Assembly: GCA_963739135.1 (NCBI GenBank)
Contig: CAVTZG010000010.1
Coordinates: 248,001-312,000 of the forward strand
Reading direction: 5' to 3'
Length of the DNA stretch: 64,000 nt
Source: Palsa-504 sp963739135
GTDB lineage: Bacteria; Actinomycetota; Actinomycetes; Streptosporangiales; Streptosporangiaceae
A program made the position numbers and the translations under genes. Shown piece after piece: positions 1-7,908 of this stretch (position 1 is its first letter; every line of letters starts with the position of its first letter). A model generated the notes under the pieces. It ran no database searches, had not been told where the DNA came from, and saw nothing but the letters and a program-made list of their open reading frames with translations.

Positions 1-1388
1 TGGCCCTTGAGCGCTGCGGCGTCCGCGGTGTCGATGAGCTCGTGCGTCACCGCCGGAACCGGGTCCTGCCAGATCAGCACCTCGGACGGGACCTCCGGGC
101 CGAGGTAGCGCACGATCGGGCCCATGTCACGGTGGGTCAGCTTGAACCAGGCGCGGGCGAAGGCGTCCGCGAACTCATCGGGGTGTTCCATGAAGCGCCG
201 CGAGATCGGCTCGTAGATCGGGTCGAACCGGAGCGAGAGGTCCGTGGTCAGCATCGTCGGCGGCCGGCGCTGCGATGGGTCCTGCGGGTCGGGCACGGCA
301 TCCGCCCCGGCGCTGGCCTTCGGCTGCCACTGGTGGGCGCCCGCCGGGCTCTGGGTCAGCTCCCACTCGTAGCCGAAGAGGATTTCAAAGAAGGTGTTGT
401 CCCACTTGGTCGGCGTGGGGGTCCAGGTGACCTCGAGGCCGCTGGTAATCGCGTCACGGCCCTTACCCGAGCCGAAGCTGCTCTTCCAGCCCAGGCCCTG
501 CTGCTCCATCGGGGCTGCCTCGGGATCGGGGCCGACGTTGCTCTCCGGGCCCGCGCCGTGGGTCTTGCCGAAGGTGTGACCCCCCGCGATCAGCGCGACC
601 GTCTCCTCGTCGTTCATCGCCATCCGGCGGAACGTCTCGCGGATGTCGCGGGCCGCGGCCAGCGGGTCGGGGTTGCCGTTCGGGCCCTGCGGGTTGACGT
701 AGATGAGGCCCATCTGGACCGCGCCGAACGGGTCGGCGAGCTCACGGTCACCGCTGTAGCGCTCGTCACCCAGCCAGGTGGTCTCCGGACCCCAGTAGAC
801 ATCGTCCTCGGGCTCCCAGGTGTCCACGCGGCCGCCGCCGAAGCCGAAGGTCTTGAAGCCCATCGACTCCAGGGCCACGTTGCCGGTGAGGACCATGAGG
901 TCGGCCCAGGAGATCTTCCGGCCGTACTTCTTCTTGACCGGCCACAGCAGCCGGCGGGCCTTGTCCAGGCTGACGTTGTCCGGCCAGCTATTGAGCGGCG
1001 CGAAGCGCTGCTGGCCGGCACCCGCGCCGCCGCGGCCGTCGCTGATGCGGTAGGTGCCCGCGCCGTGCCAGGCCATCCGGATCATGAGCGGGCCGTAGTG
1101 GCCGTAGTCAGCCGGCCACCAGTCCTTGGAGTCCGTCAGCACCGCGGCGATGTCACGCTTCACGGCGGCCAGGTCGAGGCTGCTGAACGCCTCGGCGTAG
1201 TCGAAGTCCCCGCCCATGGGGTTCGACTCGACGGGGTTCTTGGCCAGGATCTTCAGGTTGAGCCGGTTCGGCCACCACTCATTGTTGGCGTCGCCCGCGG
1301 TGGGGTGCACGCGGCCGGGCAGGACCGGGCATTCCCCGGCCTCGGGAGCCGGGCCTTCGGCGACTACGGGATCATGGTTCTCAGACAT
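1..1388 (-). CDS. katG: Catalase-peroxidase KatG, 5' part (runs off the window start)
   Basis: Bifunctional haem catalase-peroxidase that removes H2O2 in the cytoplasm. About 462 N-terminal codons are present and the C-terminal domain lies outside the window. The distal haem pocket reads RMAWHGAGTYR with W107 and H108. The Tyr of the catalytic Trp-Tyr-Met adduct is Y230 (GLIYVNPQGP) and the Met is M256 (FRRMAMND). The proximal His is H271 in AGGHTFGKTHGAG. The numbering is within one residue of M. tuberculosis KatG. The ATG at 1388 follows furA by 33 bp, giving the classic furA-katG operon. Peroxide-dependent derepression by FurA is inferred from the family. The call is secure. Confidence 0.97.
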   Translation of the reverse strand, partial: MSENHDPVVAEGPAPEAGECPVLPGRVHPTAGDANNEWWPNRLNLKILAKNPVESNPMGGDFDYAEAFSSLDLAAVKRDIAAVLTDSKDWWPADYGHYGPLMIRMAWHGAGTYRISDGRGGAGAGQQRFAPLNSWPDNVSLDKARRLLWPVKKKYGRKISWADLMVLTGNVALESMGFKTFGFGGGRVDTWEPEDDVYWGPETTWLGDERYSGDRELADPFGAVQMGLIYVNPQGPNGNPDPLAAARDIRETFRRMAMNDEETVALIAGGHTFGKTHGAGPESNVGPDPEAAPMEQQGLGWKSSFGSGKGRDAITSGLEVTWTPTPTKWDNTFFEILFGYEWELTQSPAGAHQWQPKASAGADAVPDPQDPSQRRPPTMLTTDLSLRFDPIYEPISRRFMEHPDEFADAFARAWFKLTHRDMGPIVRYLGPEVPSEVLIWQDPVPAVTHELIDTADAAALKG

Positions 1389-1421
1389 GCGAATCCTCTC
1401 CAGGCTTGGCGGATCACGGAC

Positions 1422-1859
1422 TCAGGAACTGGGGGCGGTGGAACAACTGGGGCACAGGCCCCAGTACACGACCTCGGCCTCGCCGATCGAGTAGCCGTGG
1501 TCGTCGGACGGGGTCAGGCAGGGCGCTTCGCCGACGGCGCAGTCGACGTCAGCGACGGCACCGCAGGAACGGCACACGACATGGTGGTGGTTGTCTCCCA
1601 CGCGGCCCTCGAACCGGGGCTGGCTGCCCGCCGGCTCGAGGCGGCGTACGAGCCCCGCCGCGGTGAGCGCGTGCAGGGCGTCATATACGGCTTGCAGGGA
1701 AATATGGCCGATGCGCTCCCGCACCCCGGAGGTGATCTCCTCGATGCCGAGGTGGTCACCGTCCCGGACGGTCTCGAGCAGCGCGACGCGGGCGGCCGTC
1801 ACCCGCAGGCCGGCCCCGCGCAGGTCCTCGGCGGGGGCGGGAGTCCGAGGCGCGGTCAC
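1422..1859 (-). CDS. furA: Fur-family peroxide/metal-responsive repressor (FurA type)
   Basis: 145-aa winged-helix metalloregulator, the usual Fur length. The N-terminal HTH covers about residues 15-75 (GLRVTAARVALLETV, then SLQAVYDALHALTAAGLV). A metal-binding dimerisation half follows with the His cluster DNHHHVVC and two CxxC zinc motifs (CRSC and CPSC). It lies directly upstream of and co-directional with katG, the arrangement in mycobacteria and Streptomyces where FurA represses itself and katG until oxidised. That regulation is inferred from context; the protein family is clear. Confidence 0.93.
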   Translation of the reverse strand: MTAPRTPAPAEDLRGAGLRVTAARVALLETVRDGDHLGIEEITSGVRERIGHISLQAVYDALHALTAAGLVRRLEPAGSQPRFEGRVGDNHHHVVCRSCGAVADVDCAVGEAPCLTPSDDHGYSIGEAEVVYWGLCPSCSTAPSS

Positions 1860-1861
1860 GA

Positions 1862-1915
1862 CGCCAAACCTATCCCGCTAAACACGAACGATACAAGAGA
1901 ACAAACAGTCCAAGT
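1862..1915 (-). promoter_or_regulatory. Probable furA-katG promoter/operator region
   Basis: An unusually AT-rich stretch for this genome directly upstream of furA. On the minus strand it carries TTGGAC followed by a T-rich run and TATCGTT. FurA-type operators in actinobacteria sit in such AT-rich patches over the furA start. I cannot fix the exact operator or transcription start. Confidence 0.35.
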
Positions 1916-2056
1916 TTGAGACACCCGCCCGGTCCGCCGCCGGTCATAGGCCCGCGTCACGGCCTACTTCCGCACCCCGTCCGGCCCGGCCGGCCTGGAA
2001 GGATAGTCAGCAGCAATACCCTGGCCCGTTCGGCGGCATTTGAATCCGAGGTGCAG

Positions 2057-2470
2057 GTGGACGAGGTAGCCGACCTCCGCCCGACCAAGCAGGTCATCGT
2101 CATCCGGCGGGATCTGAAGATGCGCCGCGGCAAGGAGATCGCCCAAGGCGCCCACGCGGCCTCGGCGTGGCTGGCCGAGCGTGTCCTGCAGCAGATGAGG
2201 CCGGATGGCACCGCCGACCGCGTCGAGCTGTCGGCCGCCGAACAGGCCTGGCTGGAAACCAGCTTCCGCAAGGTAACGGTCAAGGTGGGCTCGGAAGACG
2301 AACTGATGGCCGTTTACCATGAGGCGCTCGCGGCCGGGCTCGCCGTGCACCTGATAACCGACCGGGGCCTGACCGAGTTCGGCGGGGTGCCCACCCGGAC
2401 CTGCCTGGCCATCGGCCCGGACTATGACGATCTCATCGATCCGGTGACCGGCGACCTCGAGCTGTACTGA
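2057..2470 (+). CDS. Peptidyl-tRNA hydrolase, Pth2 family
   Basis: Predicted to release peptides from prematurely dropped peptidyl-tRNA. The conserved Pth2 core begins KQVIVIRRDLKMRRGKEIAQGAHAAS, which contains the invariant KxxxGKxxAQxxHA pattern. It ends with the typical FGGVPTRTCLAIGPDYDD segment. The frame is open back to 1916, but the upstream part is Pro/Arg-rich and unlike the family. GTG at 2057 has GAGGTG just before it and gives a normal length of about 137 aa; GTG 2051 is an alternative. It converges on the oxidoreductase gene at 2522. Pth2 is the archaeal/eukaryotic-type enzyme, sporadic in actinobacteria. Confidence 0.82.
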   Translation: MDEVADLRPTKQVIVIRRDLKMRRGKEIAQGAHAASAWLAERVLQQMRPDGTADRVELSAAEQAWLETSFRKVTVKVGSEDELMAVYHEALAAGLAVHLITDRGLTEFGGVPTRTCLAIGPDYDDLIDPVTGDLELY

Positions 2471-2521
2471 CGGTTAGCCGCTTCACATCAAGTCAGCCAA
2501 TTATCGGAACCGGCGCGTCGA

Positions 2522-3841
2522 TCACCGGCGCGCGGCCAGGTAACCCGCGAGGTGATCGATCACCTCGCGGGCGTCGTCCTCGATGCCGTAGATGAACGAG
2601 GACTTGCGCCGTCGCAGCACGGGCAGCCCCAGCGCGTACAGTCCTGGGCTGTCCACCACCACGCCGCCGTCGTGGTTCAGCCGGCCTTTCGCGTCGACCA
2701 CGGGCACGTCGAGCCACCCGTAGTCAGGCCGGAAACCCGTCGCCCACACGATCGAGCGGATCTCGCCGCTGCCCAGGTCGAGCTGCAACCTTGTGGAACT
2801 GGGCACGCGTGTCGGCTCGAAGCGCTCGGGCGGGCCGACCTCGGCGTCACGCCCGTCCGCCCGGGCCCATTCGTCGAACGTGTCCAGCAGGCGCCGCATC
2901 TTGAGGTCCGCGAGCGAGAACATGTTGCGCAGGCCGCCGGAGAACAGTGCCCGGCCGTCGCGGACCGCCGCCCAGCGGCCCACCAGCTCGACGCCCATCG
3001 AGGTGAGCGCGTTGAGGTCGAGCGTCGCCCGCTCGGGCGTCCCGACGAGCTGGGGCGAGGGTAGCCGCCGGGCCCGGGTGAGGTCCTCGATCTCGTCGTA
3101 CCGCTGGTCCCACACGCCCGACGCATCCATCCACCACAGCACATCGCGGCCGCGGTAGGTGCGCGGCAACCGCACGTGCTCGCCCACCGAGAGGGTGACT
3201 GGCCGGCCCGACCGCTGCAGCTCGGCGGCCAGCTGCACGCCGGTCGCCGATGCCCCCACCACGAGCACGCCGCCGTCGGGGAGCTTGGCCGGGTCGCGGT
3301 AGTCGAACGGCGTCAGCTGCTCGACAGTCCTCGGCACCGCCGCGGCGAGCGGCGGCACCGAGGGCTGGTTGCAGGCGCCGCTCGCGATGACCACGGCCCG
3401 GCAGCCGAAATCGCCCTTGCTCGTGGCCACGTGATATCCGTCGCCGGTCCGCCGCACCGAGGTGACGTCCGTGCCGGTCCGGACGGGAGCACGCGCGGCC
3501 GCGGCGAAGTGCTCGATGAACTCGGTCACTTCCCCCATCGTCATGTAGCCGCCGGGGTCCGGGCCTTCGTAGCGAAGGCCCGGAAGCCGGCTTTGCCAGT
3601 TGGGGGTGAGCAGCCGCAGCGAGTCCCACCGTTCGTGCCGCCAGGAGTTCGCTACCGTGCCGCGCTCGAGCACGACGTGGTCGATCTCCTTGTTAGCGAG
3701 AAAATGGCTGGCGGCTAGGCCCGCGTGCCCCGCGCCTATGACGACCGTGGTGGCGCGTTCGATGGCCTGGCTCCTCAGTGTTGGCCGGATCAGTGCTGGC
3801 CGGAGCGCGCGCGTCGGACAAGCCGCCGCGCGGCCGCTCAA
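2522..3841 (-). CDS. FAD/NAD(P)-dependent flavin monooxygenase-like oxidoreductase
   Basis: Class B flavin monooxygenase-like protein of 439 aa if started at the TTG at 3841. An FAD Rossmann motif (VVIGAGHAGLAAS, residues 33-45) is followed by the NAD(P)H Rossmann motif VLVVGASATGVQLA near residue 200 and the C-terminal ATGF signature (IVWATGFRPDYGWL). The TTG start overlaps the OsmC stop codon, so the two may be translationally coupled. The first 26 residues are atypical. A perfect GAGGAG lies seven bases before an ATC codon at 3763, where homologues normally start. The substrate is unknown. Confidence 0.85.
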   Translation of the reverse strand: MSGRAAACPTRALRPALIRPTLRSQAIERATTVVIGAGHAGLAASHFLANKEIDHVVLERGTVANSWRHERWDSLRLLTPNWQSRLPGLRYEGPDPGGYMTMGEVTEFIEHFAAAARAPVRTGTDVTSVRRTGDGYHVATSKGDFGCRAVVIASGACNQPSVPPLAAAVPRTVEQLTPFDYRDPAKLPDGGVLVVGASATGVQLAAELQRSGRPVTLSVGEHVRLPRTYRGRDVLWWMDASGVWDQRYDEIEDLTRARRLPSPQLVGTPERATLDLNALTSMGVELVGRWAAVRDGRALFSGGLRNMFSLADLKMRRLLDTFDEWARADGRDAEVGPPERFEPTRVPSSTRLQLDLGSGEIRSIVWATGFRPDYGWLDVPVVDAKGRLNHDGGVVVDSPGLYALGLPVLRRRKSSFIYGIEDDAREVIDHLAGYLAARR

Positions 3842-4386
3842 GCGACTTCGACGGTGACGTTCGTCGGGTTGGTCAGCGCGTCGTACACGGCGGAGCGCTT
3901 CTGCGACTGGGCCACCAGCGCCTCGATGTCCTCCCGCGACGCGTCCGCGTCGATGGTGAACGTCACCTTGATGTCGTTGTAGCCGTTGCGGACGTCGCTG
4001 TCGGCACCGAGGATCCCGCGGATGTCGTGCCCGCCCTCGACCACGGACTCGACCGAGCGCAGCTGGATGCCGCGGTTCTCCGCGACGGACGCAATACCCC
4101 CCGTCAGGCAGCTAGCCAGGCCGACGAGGAGGTACTCGATCGGCGTGATGCCGTTGTCCTCGGCCGCGAAGACCTCGGGGTGGTCGGCTTCGAACGACCA
4201 CTCCTCCTTGTGGCTCTGCTCCTCCCCGAGGCCGAAGAAGCTCTGGACCTTGACCGTGCTGTGGACGCCGCCCTGCCACTTGGCGGACGCCCGCCAGGTG
4301 AACTGGGCGGCCTCAGGCGCGCCCTTCAGCACCTCGCGCGCGTCCAGCAGCGCCTGCACGTTGACTCCGTTGGTGACCGTGGTCAT
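3838..4386 (-). CDS. OsmC/Ohr-family protein
   Basis: 182-aa OsmC-fold protein; members reduce organic hydroperoxides using two cysteines. The peroxidatic Cys is present in the LVGLASCLTGG motif (C93). The second, resolving Cys expected near residue 168 is Ser in KRSAVYDAL, so the usual disulfide cannot form. It may belong to the single-Cys OsmC subfamily or use another thiol. ATG 4386 was chosen because the conserved sequence starts there and AGAGGGA lies upstream; the frame stays open further upstream without conservation. It shares its end with the downstream flavoprotein start. Confidence 0.88.
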   Translation of the reverse strand: MTTVTNGVNVQALLDAREVLKGAPEAAQFTWRASAKWQGGVHSTVKVQSFFGLGEEQSHKEEWSFEADHPEVFAAEDNGITPIEYLLVGLASCLTGGIASVAENRGIQLRSVESVVEGGHDIRGILGADSDVRNGYNDIKVTFTIDADASREDIEALVAQSQKRSAVYDALTNPTNVTVEVA

Positions 4387-4435
4387 GTCGCCTGTGTCCC
4401 TCTCGCTCACTTCATCAGTATTCCGGTTGAGATGA

Positions 4436-4467
4436 TTGACAATACAACAGCTGCGACCAGCTAACAT
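4436..4467 (+). promoter_or_regulatory. Possible leaderless promoter of metX
   Basis: TTGACA at 4436-4441 and TAACAT at 4462-4467, with the metX ATG at 4475. The -10 position would place transcription start at or next to the ATG, giving a leaderless mRNA, which is common in actinobacteria. The 20-bp spacer is longer than normal, which lowers confidence. Confidence 0.35.
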
Positions 4468-4474
4468 AGCCTGC

Positions 4475-5704
4475 ATGGCGGAGCCAGCCTCGATGCTCGC
4501 GGCCGGCTCGGTCGGCACCGTGGAAACGCAGTACGTCGACCTGCCCGAGCCGGTGCGGCTCGACTGTGGCAAGGAGCTGCATCCGGTGCGAGTGGCGTAT
4601 GAGACTTACGGTGCCCTCTCACCCCGGCGCGACAACGTCATCCTGGTGTGCCACGCGCTCAGCGGCGACGCCCATGCGGCGGGCTTCGCGAAGACGCCGC
4701 CCGAAGAGAGCACGCGCGACGGGTTCGCGGCCACCGATCGCGACGGCGTGGCCGGCAAGGGCCTCGGCTGGTGGGACGGAATGATCGGCCCCGGCAAGGC
4801 GTTCGACACCGACCGCTTCTTCGTCGTCTCCACGAACCTGCTCGGCGGCTGCCGCGGCACGACCGGGCCGTCATCGGTCGACCCCGCCACGGGCCGGCCG
4901 TACGGGCCGGACTTTCCCGTGATCACGGTCGCGGACATGGTACGGACGGAGCGCGCCTTCCTGGACCAGCTCGGCATCGAACGGCTCGCGGCGATAGCCG
5001 GCGGCTCGCTCGGCGGGATGCAGGCGTTCGAGTGGGCGATCCTGTTCCCTGATCAGGTCGAGGCCGTCGTGGCCATCGCCAGCACGCACGCCCTCTACCC
5101 ACAGGGCATGGCCTGGAACGCGATCGCGCGTGAGGCGATCATGCGCGACCCGGCCTGGCAAGGCGGCCGCTACTACGGCACGGGCCGCGCGCCCAAGGCC
5201 GGCATGGGCGTGGCCCGGATGGTCGGCCACGTCACGTACCTGTCGGGCGTGGCGCTTAACGACAAGTTCGGCCGGCGGCTCCAGTTCGCCGACGACATCC
5301 GCTACACGATCACCGAACCGGAGTTCCAGGTCGAGAGCTACCTGCGGCACCAGGCCGGATCGTTCGTCAAGCGCTTCGACGCCAACACCTATCTCTACAT
5401 GTCGCGCGCGCTGACGTACTTCGATCTCGCGCGGCAGCACGGCGGCGGGTCGCTCACGCGGGCGATGGAAGGTGTGTCGGCGCGGGCGCTGCTGGTCGCG
5501 TTCAGTTCCGACTGGCTGTACCCGCCGGCCGCGTCGGCTGAGATCGCCGACGCGCTTCGCGCTCTGGGCAAGCCGGTCGAGTCCCATGTGATCGAGGCGC
5601 CGTACGGCCATGACTGCTTCCTGCTTGAGGAAGCGCGGCAGACGCCCATCATCCGCCAGTTTTTGAGTGAGCACAGCCTGACCGACGGCACGGCCGGCGG
5701 ATGA
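4475..5704 (+). CDS. metX: Homoserine O-acetyltransferase
   Basis: Alpha/beta-hydrolase-fold enzyme that acetylates (or succinylates) homoserine, the committed step to methionine. The nucleophile elbow is AGGSLGGMQ with S178. The catalytic Asp lies in FSSDWLYPP and the His in YGHDCFLLEE, completing the triad. Length is 409 aa, normal for MetX. ATG 4475 was chosen because the family sequence begins soon after; an upstream ATG at 4436 would overlap the promoter-like TTGACA. It is followed 19 bp later by metY, forming a methionine operon. Acyl specificity cannot be settled by eye. Confidence 0.94.
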   Translation: MAEPASMLAAGSVGTVETQYVDLPEPVRLDCGKELHPVRVAYETYGALSPRRDNVILVCHALSGDAHAAGFAKTPPEESTRDGFAATDRDGVAGKGLGWWDGMIGPGKAFDTDRFFVVSTNLLGGCRGTTGPSSVDPATGRPYGPDFPVITVADMVRTERAFLDQLGIERLAAIAGGSLGGMQAFEWAILFPDQVEAVVAIASTHALYPQGMAWNAIAREAIMRDPAWQGGRYYGTGRAPKAGMGVARMVGHVTYLSGVALNDKFGRRLQFADDIRYTITEPEFQVESYLRHQAGSFVKRFDANTYLYMSRALTYFDLARQHGGGSLTRAMEGVSARALLVAFSSDWLYPPAASAEIADALRALGKPVESHVIEAPYGHDCFLLEEARQTPIIRQFLSEHSLTDGTAGG

Positions 5705-5723
5705 GGCCAGGGGAGAGGAATTC

Positions 5724-7052
5724 GTGACCGACAAACCCGAGGAAGCCCGCGCGTTCGGATTCGAGACCCGGCAGCTGCATGCCGGGCAGCGGCCCGACCC
5801 GAACACGGGCGCACGCGCCGTGCCGATCTTCCAGACGACCAGCTACGTGTTCGAGGACCCGGAATCGGCGGCGGCATACTTCAACCTGCAGGAATACGGC
5901 AACACGTACTCCCGCATCATGAACCCGACCGTCGCGGTCTTCGAGGAGCGGGTGGCGAACCTCGAGGGCGGCGCCGGCGGGGTGGCGTTCGCCAGCGGCA
6001 TCGCCGCCCAGGCCGCCGCCCTGTTCACACTGCTGCAGCCGGGCGACCACGTCGTCTCGTCCTCGGCGCTGTACGGCGGGACGGTGAACCAGCTCAAGCA
6101 CCTGCTGCGCAAGATGAACGTCGAGCTGACCTGGGTCGATCCCGACGACCCCGAAGCCTGGCGGAAAGCGGTCCGCGCCAACACCAAGGCGTTCTTCGGC
6201 GAGACGATCGGCAACCCGGCCGGGAACGTGCTGGATATCGAGGCCGTGGCGGCCGTGGCGCACGAGCATGAGCTGCCGCTGATCGTGGACAACACGTTCG
6301 CGACGCCCTACCTGTGCCGCCCGATCGAGTGGGGCGCCGACATCGTGATCCACTCGGCCACCAAGTTCATCGGCGGCCACGGCACTTCCATCGGCGGTGT
6401 CGTCGTCGAGGCCGGCACGTTCGACTGGTCCAACGGCCGGTTCCCCGTGGTCGCCGATCCCTCGCCGGCCTATCACGGCCTGCAGTTCCACGAGACGTTC
6501 GGGCTGTACGGCTACCTGATGAAACTCCGCGCCGAGACCCTGCGCGACCTGGGCGCGGCGCTGTCGCCGTTCAACGCCTTCCTGTTCCTGCAGGGGCTGG
6601 AGACGCTGTCGCTGCGGATGGAACGCCACGTCGAGAACGCGCGGGCGGTCGCGGCCTTCCTCGAATCCCACGAGCTGGCTTCGAATGTGACCTACCCCGG
6701 CCTGGCCACGAGCGCGTACCGGCCGCTGGTGGAGAAGTACCTGCCGCGCGGGGCCGGAGCGGTGTTCTCGTTCGACTGCGCCGGCGGCCGGGCCGGCGGG
6801 CAGGACCTCATCCGCGGCGTGACGCTGTGGTCCCACCTGGCCAACGTCGGCGACGCGAAGAGCCTGATCATCCACCCCGCCAGCACGACCCACCGGCAGC
6901 TGAGCGACGACGAACTGCGGGCGGCCGGCGTCGGCCCGGGCACGGTCCGGCTGTCGGTCGGCACCGAGTCGGTGGCGGACCTGATCTGGGACCTGGAGCA
7001 GGGTTTCACGCTCGTCGCCGCGACCGTCGGACAGGGGGCAGCGACCGCATGA
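5724..7052 (+). CDS. metY: O-acetylhomoserine aminocarboxypropyltransferase (MetY)
   Basis: PLP enzyme of the Cys/Met gamma family that makes homocysteine from O-acetylhomoserine and sulfide. The PLP lysine is K214 in HSATKFIGGHG. Other family marks are RQLHAG near the start, YGNTYSRIMNPT, and the FASGIAAQ and NTFATPYL segments. It is 442 aa, full length for MetY. A GGAGAGG ribosome site precedes the GTG start. Its stop overlaps the ATG of the next gene (ATGA), so the three genes metX, metY and the CoA-binding protein are one operon. Confidence 0.94.
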   Translation: MTDKPEEARAFGFETRQLHAGQRPDPNTGARAVPIFQTTSYVFEDPESAAAYFNLQEYGNTYSRIMNPTVAVFEERVANLEGGAGGVAFASGIAAQAAALFTLLQPGDHVVSSSALYGGTVNQLKHLLRKMNVELTWVDPDDPEAWRKAVRANTKAFFGETIGNPAGNVLDIEAVAAVAHEHELPLIVDNTFATPYLCRPIEWGADIVIHSATKFIGGHGTSIGGVVVEAGTFDWSNGRFPVVADPSPAYHGLQFHETFGLYGYLMKLRAETLRDLGAALSPFNAFLFLQGLETLSLRMERHVENARAVAAFLESHELASNVTYPGLATSAYRPLVEKYLPRGAGAVFSFDCAGGRAGGQDLIRGVTLWSHLANVGDAKSLIIHPASTTHRQLSDDELRAAGVGPGTVRLSVGTESVADLIWDLEQGFTLVAATVGQGAATA

Positions 7053-7564
7053 GCGAGCCGGAGACGGGCGGCAGACCGAGCATGAGCGATCTCGCCCGGT
7101 ACCAGGACCCGCTGGAGATCCAGCGCGTGCTGCACACCGCCAGGACCGTCGCGATCGTGGGCCTGTCACCCAACGAGCTGCGGGCCAGCTACTTCGTCGG
7201 CTACTACCTCAAGCGGCACGGCTACCGGGTGATCCCGGTGAATCCCCGCGAGACGGAGATCCTCGGCGAGACGTGCTACCCGAGCCTGCTCGACGTGCCC
7301 GGGCAGGTGGACATCGTGAACGTCTTCCGAGCGCCGGACGCGCTGCCGGGCATCGCCCGCGACGCGGTGGCCATCGGGGCCGGCGCCCTGTGGTGCCAGT
7401 TCGGCGTGGTCAATTATGAAGGCGCGCGGATCGCCGAAGAGGGCGGCGTGACCGTGATCATGGACCGCTGCCTCAAGGTCGAGCACGCGCGCTACGCCGG
7501 CCGGATGCACTGGCTCGGTTTCAACACCCAGCGCATCACGTCAGTCCGCACCGGGCTCCAGTAG
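7049..7564 (+). CDS. CoA-binding domain protein (YccU/COG1832-like)
   Basis: 171-aa single-domain protein with a succinyl-CoA-synthetase-type CoA-binding Rossmann fold. TVAIVGLSPNELRASYFVG is the nucleotide loop; YRVIPVNPRE, LWCQFGVVN and IMDRCLKVEH are family-typical. Its ATG overlaps the metY stop, so it is translationally coupled to methionine synthesis. The biochemical role is unknown. This family is repeatedly found next to metY-type genes, and a link to acyl-CoA supply for MetX is speculation. Confidence 0.85.
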   Translation: MSEPETGGRPSMSDLARYQDPLEIQRVLHTARTVAIVGLSPNELRASYFVGYYLKRHGYRVIPVNPRETEILGETCYPSLLDVPGQVDIVNVFRAPDALPGIARDAVAIGAGALWCQFGVVNYEGARIAEEGGVTVIMDRCLKVEHARYAGRMHWLGFNTQRITSVRTGLQ

Positions 7565-7851
7565 GCCACACCAGCGTCCCGTCCCCTGGCAGAGTGGATT
7601 GCCACCTGAGGTGGCGGGATCAAAGCCGCTGGGCCACGATGGCCGGGTGAAGGACTGGGTAGCCTGGCACGCGGTTTTGCGGAGATCGCCTTCGACGCGC
7701 TGCTGACCAGCGTCGGGGTCAGCCGGCTCGGCCGCGCCCCCGCAGCCGGCTTGCCCGGCGGCCGGCTCTTCACCTTCCGCGGTGTGTGACAATGCACGGC
7801 GGCATATGCCGGCGTAGTAACTACCTGTTGGCTTTGTTCGGGTTGCTGAAG
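7565..7851. other. Non-coding stretch between the met operon and the IS110 transposase
   Basis: No convincing gene. A small perfect hairpin (GCCACCTGAGGTGGC, near 7599-7613) follows the met operon, but without a U-tract. The 3' part probably belongs to the left end of the IS110 element, the region where IS110-group elements encode their bridge RNA. The element boundary could not be set because IS110 elements lack terminal inverted repeats. Confidence 0.4.
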
Positions 7852-7908
7852 GAACGTCCTCCTGATGTGATGACGGGCTTCAGATCCCAAGACAGCAGGA
7901 GGACGTTC
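7852..7908 (+). promoter_or_regulatory. 13-bp perfect inverted repeat masking the transposase ribosome site
   Basis: Left arm 7852-7864 (GAACGTCCTCCTG) and right arm 7896-7908 (CAGGAGGACGTTC) are exact complements around a 31-base loop. The right arm contains the Shine-Dalgarno AGGAGG (7897-7902) and ends one base before the GTG start. A transcript entering from outside would fold and hide the ribosome site; one starting inside the loop would not. This fits known anti-readthrough control in other IS elements, but is inferred here. Confidence 0.7.

Noticed and set aside
42..1919. Long plus-strand open frame opposite katG and furA
   Set aside because: Shadow frame of high-GC coding sequence; no domain, while the minus strand encodes complete KatG and Fur motifs.
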